Below are positions 1 through 5,277 of a stretch of DNA of 5,277 nt, in pieces. Source of the stretch: Chlamydiota bacterium (GTDB lineage: Bacteria; Chlamydiota; Chlamydiia; Chlamydiales; Rhabdochlamydiaceae); contig VGMB01000126.1 in assembly GCA_016866585.1 (NCBI GenBank), forward strand, positions 1-5,277. Direction: 5' to 3'. The translations under genes were made by a program, and so were the position numbers. A model generated the notes under the pieces. The model ran no database searches and had not been told where the DNA came from. It saw only the letters and a program-made list of their open reading frames with translations. Positions within the stretch are counted from its first letter, which is position 1. Every line of letters begins with the position of its first letter.

Positions 1-2201
1 ATAAGGAGTCTCAAAAGCTTATCATCCAAGCATTTTCTCGTTTGGATGATCTAACAAGGCTAGAGGTTGTTAAGCTCTTTCATGGAAGGCTTGCCCCCGT
101 GCAAAAAGACATCCATAAGGTCATACCTTGCTTAGCAACAATTTCTAATTCTCTTAGGGTAAGCTTATTTACAACTTATGCTGGATTGTTTGAACATGTA
201 ACGGAAGGAGATACTCTAGTAAGGATTATTACTGCTATAAATGACATACCCTATCGTTGCAAGGAAGCGGTTCTGAGCTTTGCTATAGGATATGTACAAG
301 AGATGGGAATTGATATAGAATCTAGAGCTGATATCATAAGGATCGCTTCCAGATCTACGATGATAGAACTTCCCAAGATCATGGAAATAACCCGAAGCTT
401 TTTTGTTTATATTACAGATCCTGAAGACCAAAAAAAAGTTTTAGAAAAAGTTGTTATTGAATCTAATGCTAAACGTCTACATTTACTATTTGCGCTCAGG
501 CCTTTCTTTAAACATGTGAATGTGTATCAAGATGTTGATGATTTGATCTCTTTTATTAAAGATTTACCTATCGAATCTTTAGAAAGTATAGTCACTTTAT
601 TTTCTTCTATAGATCACTTTGAATGTGTTGGTGATCTTTTAGAGTACATGGAGTATTTTTTAGCAAAAGATAAGGAATTGAGAGGCTCCCTTTTTTCAAG
701 AATAGCGCCATTGTTTACCTATGAAATGGAAATAGACCGAAAGACTCATATTTTTGATGCTTTGGATGACTTTCCTGATGAATCTTTGTTAGAGGCCGCA
801 TCGGAGGTTGTGAATATCTTAGATGAACTTACTTACATAGAATCTCGTTTTGATTTGCATTCAATTCTTCTAGATAGTGCCCCTGCATTAATAGCTCCTC
901 TACATGCTGGTTTGATACATCAACTCTCAGAAGAAACAGAGCAAATGAGAGCAAGACGCTTGGCGAAAAAAATATTTGATTTTAGAGATTTTTTACATGC
1001 TGATGATGACTCTCCTCTTGTGACACAGGCTTTGTCTGTTATGACTGTCGCTTTTTCACAAAGAGATAGAAAAAACCCCTACGAAATCTTTAAAAAACAC
1101 GTAAGTATATCTAAGAAAATTATCAATGTCCCCATGCCTGTTTCATCACTTTTGTCGGAACTTTATACCATAAATGCAGAAAAACTTAAGACCAGTCATT
1201 CTCGATTTATTTCCAAAGAAGCGGTTATTACGCTTTGCAGGGGACAAGTTCTAACAGCATATGATCTCACATCAATGGTGGATAATATGAAGCTGCGTAT
1301 CAGTCAGCTTGATCCATCTGCAAGAGAGGGCGTTTATCAGTATGTAAGAGAAAGTATAGAGAGTGACGGGCAAGGAATGCAAGGTGGTGATTCTAACAAA
1401 GCTTTTAATGACTTATGTCAAAATATAACAGATCCCTTTTTTATAGATCTTTTAAATAGACCTCATGGAGATGAGGTGGTTTTTACAAAAGCGTATTTTA
1501 TCTCTATTCTTAGATTTCTTTTGGATCTTGCCCAGGATGTTCAAGCGGGAGCTTTCTTATCAATACAGGAAGAGACTCTTCTGAAAATGTCGGAGTCTAT
1601 AAAAAATTGTAGTGTGGGGAAAAAAGAGAGTATCACATTGGCTTATAAGACAATTCCTAAAGAATATAGGTATGAGAATGAGACTGAGGATCTTCCAGTT
1701 GCAGTCAAAGCTTTAGAGTTTATTGAAAATAGTATTAGTTCATATATTTTACATCTTTTCACTTCTGAAGACCCATTTTTATACGACATCCAGGGTAGTA
1801 GAGAGAAACTCTTTCAGCTTTCTCATCATTCATTATATCTTAAAAATCGGATGGCTGCGTTTGTTGGTTTAGATCATAATATCCAATTTGATCTTCATAC
1901 TGAAGTATTGAAAAATGAATTTATTAATAAAGATATACATACACTTCTTCAGATGTTTTATAGACATTTTACAGTGGAAAGCTTGGTATCTCTTATGCAA
2001 AAAATCTACAATGAAGCCCCAGGCTCAGCTTGTTTATTTGAAGGGTTCTCTCAGATCTTGGAACCTTTAAATGCAACAGATATCTGGATTGTTGACGAAG
2101 ATCCTCCTTACAAAGTGTCCTTAAGTAAGAATGGTGCCTTGCAGTTGCTCTTGGAATGTGGTTATGTTAAAAAATACGCTAAAAGAGCAAGAAAAAGTTG
2201 A
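1..2201 (+). CDS. Large helical-repeat protein, 5'-partial; candidate chlamydial soluble effector/scaffold
   Basis: The frame is open from the left edge (first full codon at 3-5) to the TGA at 2199-2201, giving 732 visible residues and no start. The first start-like codon is a TTG at 42, but 13 sense codons precede it and it falls inside a helical repeat, so it is probably not the start. Numbered from that TTG, residues 1-290 are amphipathic helices with degenerate repeats, Pro-led at 29, 70, 111, 176, 245 and 281 (steps of about 35 or 41, with unmarked units between). Residues 290-719 are helical but not obviously repetitive and end in a basic tail (KKYAKRARKS). There is no signal peptide, membrane segment or clear catalytic motif. 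It resembles the partial gene at 3990 in layout and in short stretches (LLDSAPAL at 276-283 against VLDDAPEL there). Judged by the alternative alignments, about 90-140 residues precede the TTG, 13 of them visible. The family is unrecognised; secretion into the host cell is inference only. Confidence 0.9.
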   Translation, partial: KESQKLIIQAFSRLDDLTRLEVVKLFHGRLAPVQKDIHKVIPCLATISNSLRVSLFTTYAGLFEHVTEGDTLVRIITAINDIPYRCKEAVLSFAIGYVQEMGIDIESRADIIRIASRSTMIELPKIMEITRSFFVYITDPEDQKKVLEKVVIESNAKRLHLLFALRPFFKHVNVYQDVDDLISFIKDLPIESLESIVTLFSSIDHFECVGDLLEYMEYFLAKDKELRGSLFSRIAPLFTYEMEIDRKTHIFDALDDFPDESLLEAASEVVNILDELTYIESRFDLHSILLDSAPALIAPLHAGLIHQLSEETEQMRARRLAKKIFDFRDFLHADDDSPLVTQALSVMTVAFSQRDRKNPYEIFKKHVSISKKIINVPMPVSSLLSELYTINAEKLKTSHSRFISKEAVITLCRGQVLTAYDLTSMVDNMKLRISQLDPSAREGVYQYVRESIESDGQGMQGGDSNKAFNDLCQNITDPFFIDLLNRPHGDEVVFTKAYFISILRFLLDLAQDVQAGAFLSIQEETLLKMSESIKNCSVGKKESITLAYKTIPKEYRYENETEDLPVAVKALEFIENSISSYILHLFTSEDPFLYDIQGSREKLFQLSHHSLYLKNRMAAFVGLDHNIQFDLHTEVLKNEFINKDIHTLLQMFYRHFTVESLVSLMQKIYNEAPGSACLFEGFSQILEPLNATDIWIVDEDPPYKVSLSKNGALQLLLECGYVKKYAKRARKS
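126..900 (+). repeat. Degenerate alpha-helical (HEAT-like) repeats within the first gene
   Basis: The protein coded here has recurring units built as a short turn with Pro, then an amphipathic helix. Examples are NDIPYRCKEAVLSF (Pro70), IELPKIMEITRSFF (Pro111), KDLPIESLESIVTLF (Pro176) and DDFPDESLLEAASEVV (Pro245), numbered from the TTG at 42. Spacing is 29, 70, 111, then probable Pro-less units near 142 and 210 around 176, 245 and 281. This is the signature of an alpha-solenoid, which usually serves as a protein-binding scaffold. The units are too diverged for me to name a specific repeat class. Confidence 0.45.
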
Positions 2202-2265
2202 GATGCTTCCTGATTGTTTCATGGGTAAATGAAGGTCGTGTTGGAGATGTTTTTTTTTGATGATC

Positions 2266-2308
2266 AAAATAAAGACCTAAAATGGATTTTATTTTAGGTC
2301 TTTATTTT
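2266..2308. terminator. Bidirectional intrinsic terminator between convergent genes
   Basis: A perfect 18-bp inverted repeat: left arm AAAATAAAGACCTAAAAT at 2266-2283, right arm ATTTTAGGTCTTTATTTT at 2291-2308, with a 7-nt loop (GGATTTT). The core is GACCTAAAAT/ATTTTAGGTC and the outer stem is A/T-rich, so the T-rich tail needed after the hairpin is present when read from either strand. It lies 64 bp after the stop of the plus-strand gene and 10 bp beyond the stop of the minus-strand gene, exactly where a shared terminator belongs. A run of nine T at 2250-2258 just upstream may assist plus-strand termination, but only a weak 5-bp hairpin precedes it. Confidence 0.88.
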
Positions 2309-2318
2309 TAATTGGATT

Positions 2319-3473
2319 CTAGATTTCATTTTTGATTATACTGAACCGAGTTTCAAGATCTTGCATCCCTCTGCGGTATTCACTTTTAGCTGTATTAAGC
2401 TCTTGTATGTAAAGATCTTGCTCTCTTTTTCCTGTGCCGAGCGATAAGATCTCTCTTTTGCGGTCTTCGATGAATCTATGTTGCCTATCTCTAAAGTCTA
2501 TCGCTGCCATTTCCATAGGACGAGAAGTGATGTTATTTACAGCGTCTCTAAATGCTCTAGCATTTTGTTCCTGCACAAAATCTTGTATTTCTGTTCCATG
2601 TTTTGGTCTGCGGCGCATGCTGAGTTCCATCTCAGTTTCAGCGTTTCGCAACTCTTTTAAATTTCTAAGCTGTTTATCGGCCTCTGCAGTAACTTTATCT
2701 TTTTCAAGGTCTAATTCTTTAAGCAAAAGCTCTTGCCTTCTTGGGTATTTTTCACGAATTTGGTTTATAGTTCTTGAGAGACTTTGTGAAGCTTCGCTAT
2801 TTTCTCTGTATATTGATGTGATTCTATTGAAAAGTGTTGTGTCGATGATGTTACATTCAAATAGATCAGTTAATGCCTTTGCGTTAAAGGTTTCACTGCA
2901 CGAAGAAAGGTCTAATGAGATAAGCTCGAGTTTAAACTTTTGCTGGATTTCTTCCCTTGACATCAAATTTAGTTCTATGATGTTACGCAGTGATAGGGTG
3001 TTTGTAGATTTTGGAAAGTATCTATGTTTAAGATGCAAAATTGTAGAGCAGGGTTTATCTCTGAATTCATGTTTAAACTTTGCACTCATTTCATCTAGAG
3101 TCTGGATTTTGTATTGTATGGTTTTGTCAAAGCCATGAGTTTCTACGATTTTAGAAAATGATTGGTTGGCGGCTTGATTTCTCATTTTTTTTACATCGGC
3201 GGCATCATTATAATCCAAGGTAGTATGGGCGTAATAAAAGCTTACTGCAGCTCCAACAAATAAAGGTATGGATACAAATGCTATACCCGGAGCAATCACT
3301 GAAGCACAACTTAATCCTATAAGTGCAGCTCCTGCAGCTACAGTAACGGATCCTAGAGTATATAGAGCTATTTTTTTGATTTTCTCATTGCTCATCTCAT
3401 TGGCAGATGATGCCCGTTCTGGTATTAAATTGTAGGGATTGTAATTGTTTGTTATGTGGGATGATGTTGTCAT
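2319..3473 (-). CDS. Inc-like inclusion membrane protein with long charged helical tail (384 aa)
   Basis: Starts at the ATG at 3473-3471, with GAGG five bases upstream, and ends at TAG (2321-2319). Residues 1-33 are polar and Ser/Asn-rich (MTTSSHITNNYNPYNLIPER), with no Sec signal peptide. Residues about 34-60 and 64-83 form two hydrophobic, Ala/Gly/Val-rich helices separated only by a Pro-Gly at 62-63. This is the bilobed hydrophobic domain that defines chlamydial Inc proteins, which type III secretion places in the inclusion membrane with both ends facing the host cytosol. Residues 84-220 are mixed helical. Residues about 222-286 and 300-380 are highly charged (Glu/Lys/Arg/Gln) with long helices likely to form coiled coils, as in IncA-type proteins. 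It is convergent with the upstream large gene and divergent from the downstream one, so it is probably transcribed alone. The topology is clear, but I do not recognise the subfamily. A chlamydia-specific DUF family is possible; I could not confirm which one. Confidence 0.93.
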   Translation of the reverse strand: MTTSSHITNNYNPYNLIPERASSANEMSNEKIKKIALYTLGSVTVAAGAALIGLSCASVIAPGIAFVSIPLFVGAAVSFYYAHTTLDYNDAADVKKMRNQAANQSFSKIVETHGFDKTIQYKIQTLDEMSAKFKHEFRDKPCSTILHLKHRYFPKSTNTLSLRNIIELNLMSREEIQQKFKLELISLDLSSCSETFNAKALTDLFECNIIDTTLFNRITSIYRENSEASQSLSRTINQIREKYPRRQELLLKELDLEKDKVTAEADKQLRNLKELRNAETEMELSMRRRPKHGTEIQDFVQEQNARAFRDAVNNITSRPMEMAAIDFRDRQHRFIEDRKREILSLGTGKREQDLYIQELNTAKSEYRRGMQDLETRFSIIKNEI

Positions 3474-3478
3474 AAAAA

Positions 3479-3482
3479 CCTC
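3479..3482 (-). promoter_or_regulatory. Ribosome binding site of the Inc-like gene
   Basis: On the minus strand the sequence reads ATGAGGTTTTTATG: a GAGG Shine-Dalgarno core five bases before the ATG at 3473. This supports that start over the next in-frame ATG (Met27), which would remove most of the polar N-terminus that carries the secretion signal in Inc proteins. Confidence 0.7.
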
Positions 3483-3503
3483 ATAATTGTTGAAAGCGCG
3501 GCA

Positions 3504-3509
3504 ATTATA
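3504..3509 (-). promoter_or_regulatory. Candidate -10 box of the Inc-like gene
   Basis: The minus strand carries a perfect TATAAT here, followed by a GC-rich discriminator (TGCCGCGC). Transcription would start near 3497, giving a leader of about 24 nt that includes the GAGG. The matching -35 position (about 3527-3532) reads TCGATA, a poor match to TTGACA. Chlamydial sigma-66 promoters often have weak -35 boxes in AT-rich surroundings, so this stays a moderate call. Confidence 0.42.
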
Positions 3510-3546
3510 TATTATGTGTTTTTATTTATCGATATTAAAATTAACT

Positions 3547-3561
3547 ATAAAAATTGATTTA
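3547..3561 (+). repeat. 15-bp direct repeat, copy 1
   Basis: ATAAAAATTGATTTA occurs here and again, identically, at 3837-3851, 290 bp away in the same orientation. The copies lie towards the two ends of the intergenic region, copy 1 about 75 bp upstream of the Inc-like start. Low sequence complexity makes a chance origin quite possible. Confidence 0.4.
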
Positions 3562-3692
3562 CAAATAAAATCATCATAAAAAGAAATAAAAGATTTTTAT
3601 AAATAGATCAATAGCGACTTCTATATTAATCTCAGTCATGAGTTTGTTTTTTTTGGTTGTAATTATTTCTTTCGGTATCTTAATTCATTAAG

Positions 3693-3708
3693 ACTGCAAC
3701 TGCGCAGT
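3693..3708. other. GC-rich palindromic/hairpin patch in the AT-rich spacer
   Basis: ACTGCGCAGT at 3699-3708 is a perfect 10-bp palindrome. The preceding ACTGC (3693-3697) can also pair with GCAGT (3704-3708) around a 6-nt loop, giving two alternative small structures. It is the most GC-rich spot in the spacer, nearly midway between the two divergent starts. It could be an operator for a dimeric DNA-binding protein. No known site is recognised. Confidence 0.3.
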
Positions 3709-3836
3709 GCAAAAAGATTTCATCAATGATAATCTGATTAAAAAAATATAGCCGAAGCGATAATCATGGTCTTATGGAAGGTGGGTAGCTAGATTAATCT
3801 TATTTGTTTTAGATTTTTTATTTTTTTAATTAAATA

Positions 3837-3851
3837 ATAAAAATTGATTTA
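3837..3851 (+). repeat. 15-bp direct repeat, copy 2
   Basis: An identical second copy of ATAAAAATTGATTTA. It overlaps the candidate -35 hexamer TTGATT (3844-3849) of the downstream gene, so if the repeat is functional it could be a shared regulator site or simply a shared promoter element. A related, imperfect form (AATAAAAAATTGAATC) lies at about 3895-3910. Confidence 0.4.
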
Positions 3852-3872
3852 TTTATTTTGATTGGCTATAGG
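3844..3872 (+). promoter_or_regulatory. Candidate promoter of the downstream repeat gene
   Basis: TTGATT (3844-3849), a 17-bp spacer and TATAGG (3867-3872) give a reasonable sigma-66/sigma-70-type match. Transcription would begin near 3879, leaving a leader of about 110 nt before the ATG at 3990. A second -10-like hexamer, TACAAT (3970-3975), is too close to the start codon to leave a normal leader and has no good -35. In DNA this AT-rich, matches of this quality arise easily by chance. Confidence 0.3.
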
Positions 3873-3989
3873 TTTTTTTGACGTTTGTTTTTTTAATAAA
3901 AAATTGAATCTTATTTTCTCGTCTTTTAAAATATTTGCCGTTACATCGAAATACGAATAAAGCATTATTTACAATTTGAGAATTTCCTT

Positions 3990-5277
3990 ATGATCAGTTC
4001 GATTTTTCTACAAAAATCCCTTGCAAATTTACAGACAGTTCGATTTGAGTGTAGGGAGGATATTAGCTTTTCTGATTCAGCCGAGAATGTCAAAAAAGTG
4101 GTCTCTAGACTCAATGAACAGCTAACTGATATTTATGCCGATACAAAGCGGGATCTAACATCTTTAGCGGAGAAGATTCAGCAACAGACTGTTTTAGACC
4201 TTGATATTGTGGAAAAGGTTTGGACAGTGTTTGAAAAAACAGCAGTTTCGGTGATTTTTCCCGATGCTGAGGATGTGGTATTGCCTGCTGTAAAAAAATA
4301 TAACGATTTATTCCCATATCTTATAAGAGTATTTGGAGATATCCCTATTACAGATCGCGTGCTGGCATTTGAGATTTTAGAGCATTTTTTTGAATGTACT
4401 AGCCTGACTTTTGGTCAAAAAATACGTCTGATGGATCAATTGAGGATTTTGCCGATAGAGTCGAGACAACCTATTGCAGATTTTATTAAAACGATCGTAA
4501 AGAAGTATCGCACAATCTCATTTTGTGATGTTCAGCACGTCATTCTTTCATTACAGAAATGCCCGGCAAAGGATCTTTTAGAATTTATTTCGTTATATTC
4601 TATTTTACTGCCCAATGATCTATACCAATCGCTGAGACTTTTTGATCAAGTTATTGATGAGGTTCTGAAAATAGAGCCCCATTTTCGTAGAGATATTATC
4701 ACCGACTTGAAACTATATTTAGATTGTTGTCCAAGACATAATAAGGTGCACTTGCCTAATATGTTCATTCTTATGTCAGCTCTACCTAAAAATAAAAGAG
4801 TAGATTTGTTGATGCATCTAGCGTCAATAACAAAAGAAGAGGACATAGGTGTAATCTCTGAAAAAGCAAAAGTTCTATCATCACAGGAAATATATTTTCT
4901 AGGAGAGTGTCTCTCCGAGATTATTGCAGATGTTGATGAATCTAACGTTTATCAATTCACTGATTCTTTAGATAGCATCTTAGCATTTATTCCTTCAAAA
5001 AATAGAGTGGAGTTTATAAAAGCCTTATCTTTCCTTCCCGTAGATTTGGTCTCGCTAAATAGCATTTGTATGAAACTGCAGATGGTTGCTCTATCCACGG
5101 AAATCGAAGAAGAAATAGCGGAGTTTTATGATAGGGGAGCAGATTGGAACGAACACGCAGAAGCTGCTGTTCAGATAGCTGCAGCTATTGGAAAGCTGCA
5201 TCAAGATAACATCCCAACAAGTGCATTTCTTGTCAGAAAAGTGCTAGATGATGCTCCAGAGCTTTTAGATCAATTTA
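3990..5277 (+). CDS. Alpha-solenoid repeat protein, 3'-partial; distant paralogue of the first gene
   Basis: Open from the ATG at 3990 through the right edge, giving 429 codons without a stop. An in-frame TAA at 3927-3929 lies upstream, no other start codon lies between, and the next in-frame ATG is codon 148, so the start is well bounded. The ribosome site is weak (GAG at 3978-3980, nine bases before ATG). The N-terminus (MISSIFLQKSLANLQTVRFE) has no Sec signal peptide. Residues about 20-100 are charged and helical. From residue 115 a repeat appears: Pro at 119, 155, 192, 230, 266 and 335, with Arg four residues later in five of these (123, 159, 234, 270, 339) and an unmarked unit near 297. 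This suggests stacked helical hairpins, a protein-binding scaffold. The last 40 visible residues resemble residues 250-287 of the first gene. There are no membrane segments and no enzymatic motif. The family is unrecognised; a type III secreted effector is possible but unproven. Confidence 0.88.
   Translation, partial: MISSIFLQKSLANLQTVRFECREDISFSDSAENVKKVVSRLNEQLTDIYADTKRDLTSLAEKIQQQTVLDLDIVEKVWTVFEKTAVSVIFPDAEDVVLPAVKKYNDLFPYLIRVFGDIPITDRVLAFEILEHFFECTSLTFGQKIRLMDQLRILPIESRQPIADFIKTIVKKYRTISFCDVQHVILSLQKCPAKDLLEFISLYSILLPNDLYQSLRLFDQVIDEVLKIEPHFRRDIITDLKLYLDCCPRHNKVHLPNMFILMSALPKNKRVDLLMHLASITKEEDIGVISEKAKVLSSQEIYFLGECLSEIIADVDESNVYQFTDSLDSILAFIPSKNRVEFIKALSFLPVDLVSLNSICMKLQMVALSTEIEEEIAEFYDRGADWNEHAEAAVQIAAAIGKLHQDNIPTSAFLVRKVLDDAPELLDQF
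4335..5040 (+). repeat. Pro-x3-Arg helical repeat array, about seven units of 36-38 residues
   Basis: The units share the pattern hydrophobic-Pro-x-x-x-Arg followed by an amphipathic helix: DIPITDRVLAFEIL, ILPIESRQPIADFI, KCPAKDLLEFISLY, IEPHFRRDIITDL, ALPKNKRVDLLMHL, VLSSQEIYFLGECL and FIPSKNRVEFIKAL. Steps between the Pro positions are 36, 37, 38 and 36, then 31 and 38 through the degenerate sixth unit. The length and the Pro near a helix start recall HEAT repeats, but the conserved Arg position does not let me assign the class. Confidence 0.6.

Larger units (their letters stand above)
3474..3989. other. AT-rich divergent intergenic region (about 0.5 kb)
   Basis: This spacer separates the starts of the minus-strand Inc-like gene and the plus-strand repeat gene. 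It is far richer in A and T than the flanking genes, with long T and A runs, and all frames on both strands are broken by stops. It must contain both promoters. I see no tRNA-like or rRNA-like sequence and no remnant of a recognisable gene. Points of structure are the 15-bp direct repeat (3547 and 3837), an isolated GC-rich palindromic patch (3693-3710) and a 10-bp palindrome AGATTAATCT (3791-3800). A small RNA or protein-binding site could be hidden here, but nothing in the sequence proves one. Confidence 0.7.

Noticed and set aside
216..431. 71-codon open frame on the minus strand
   Set aside because: Antisense shadow within the well-supported first gene; no ribosome site or domain.
1..2201. 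First gene as a member of the chlamydial DUF582 (ESCRT-binding) effector family
   Set aside because: The size of about 800 residues fits, but I cannot point to any sequence motif of that family here, so I do not assign it.
2478..2660. 60-codon open frame on the plus strand
   Set aside because: Also antisense to the Inc-like gene, with no ribosome site and no coherent protein features.
2434..3138. 234-codon open frame on the plus strand
   Set aside because: It lies wholly antisense to the Inc-like gene, begins with GTG without a ribosome site, and its Ser/Leu/Cys-rich translation is typical of the reverse of a Lys/Glu/Arg-rich coding frame.
3638..3691. 17-residue hydrophobic mini-ORF (MSLFFLVVIISFGILIH) on the plus strand in the spacer
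   Set aside because: It looks like a tiny membrane peptide, but there is no Shine-Dalgarno sequence before it and T-rich DNA gives Phe/Leu/Ile/Val strings by chance.
3547..3851. Direct repeat as the ends of a mobile element or a CRISPR-like array
   Set aside because: Only two exact copies, 290 bp apart, of very AT-rich sequence, with no transposase, terminal inverted repeats or regular spacers.
4111..4317. 68-codon open frame on the minus strand
   Set aside because: Antisense to the second repeat gene, whose frame is continuous through this stretch.
4646..4846. 66-codon open frame on the minus strand
   Set aside because: Antisense to the helical repeat array; no independent support.

Overview
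The window looks like a fast-evolving stretch of a low-GC, host-dependent bacterium, most probably a member of the Chlamydiaceae (Chlamydia/Chlamydophila group). The best evidence is the middle gene. It has the layout of a chlamydial inclusion membrane (Inc) protein: a short polar N-terminus, a bilobed hydrophobic hairpin of two closely spaced membrane segments, and a long charged helical tail. No housekeeping gene, tRNA or rRNA is present, so the species cannot be fixed from this sequence and the genus assignment is an inference.

Layout from left to right. (1) 1-2201, plus strand: the 3' part of a large gene that is open through the left edge, so its real start lies outside the window. It encodes a soluble, almost wholly helical protein with degenerate repeats in its first 290 or so visible residues and a different, non-repetitive C-terminal region. 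(2) 2202-2318: a short convergent spacer with a perfect 18-bp inverted repeat that probably terminates transcription from both sides. (3) 2319-3473, minus strand: a complete 384-residue Inc-like membrane protein with a good ribosome binding site and a plausible -10 box. (4) 3474-3989: about 0.5 kb of very AT-rich DNA without a convincing gene. It separates two divergently transcribed genes and must carry both promoters; it also holds a 15-bp direct repeat and one isolated GC-rich palindromic patch. (5) 3990-5277, plus strand: the first 429 codons of a second large helical-repeat gene, cut by the right edge.

The main result is that genes (1) and (5) appear to be distant paralogues: two alpha-solenoid-like proteins on the same strand, with an oppositely oriented Inc-like gene between them. 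In gene (5) the repeat is unusually clear: a Pro with Arg four residues later recurs every 36-38 residues. Neither large protein shows membrane segments, a Sec signal peptide or a recognised enzymatic motif. A reasonable but unproven reading is a cluster of host-interaction proteins: one anchored in the inclusion membrane, two soluble and possibly secreted by the type III system. I could not assign a named family to any of the three genes.
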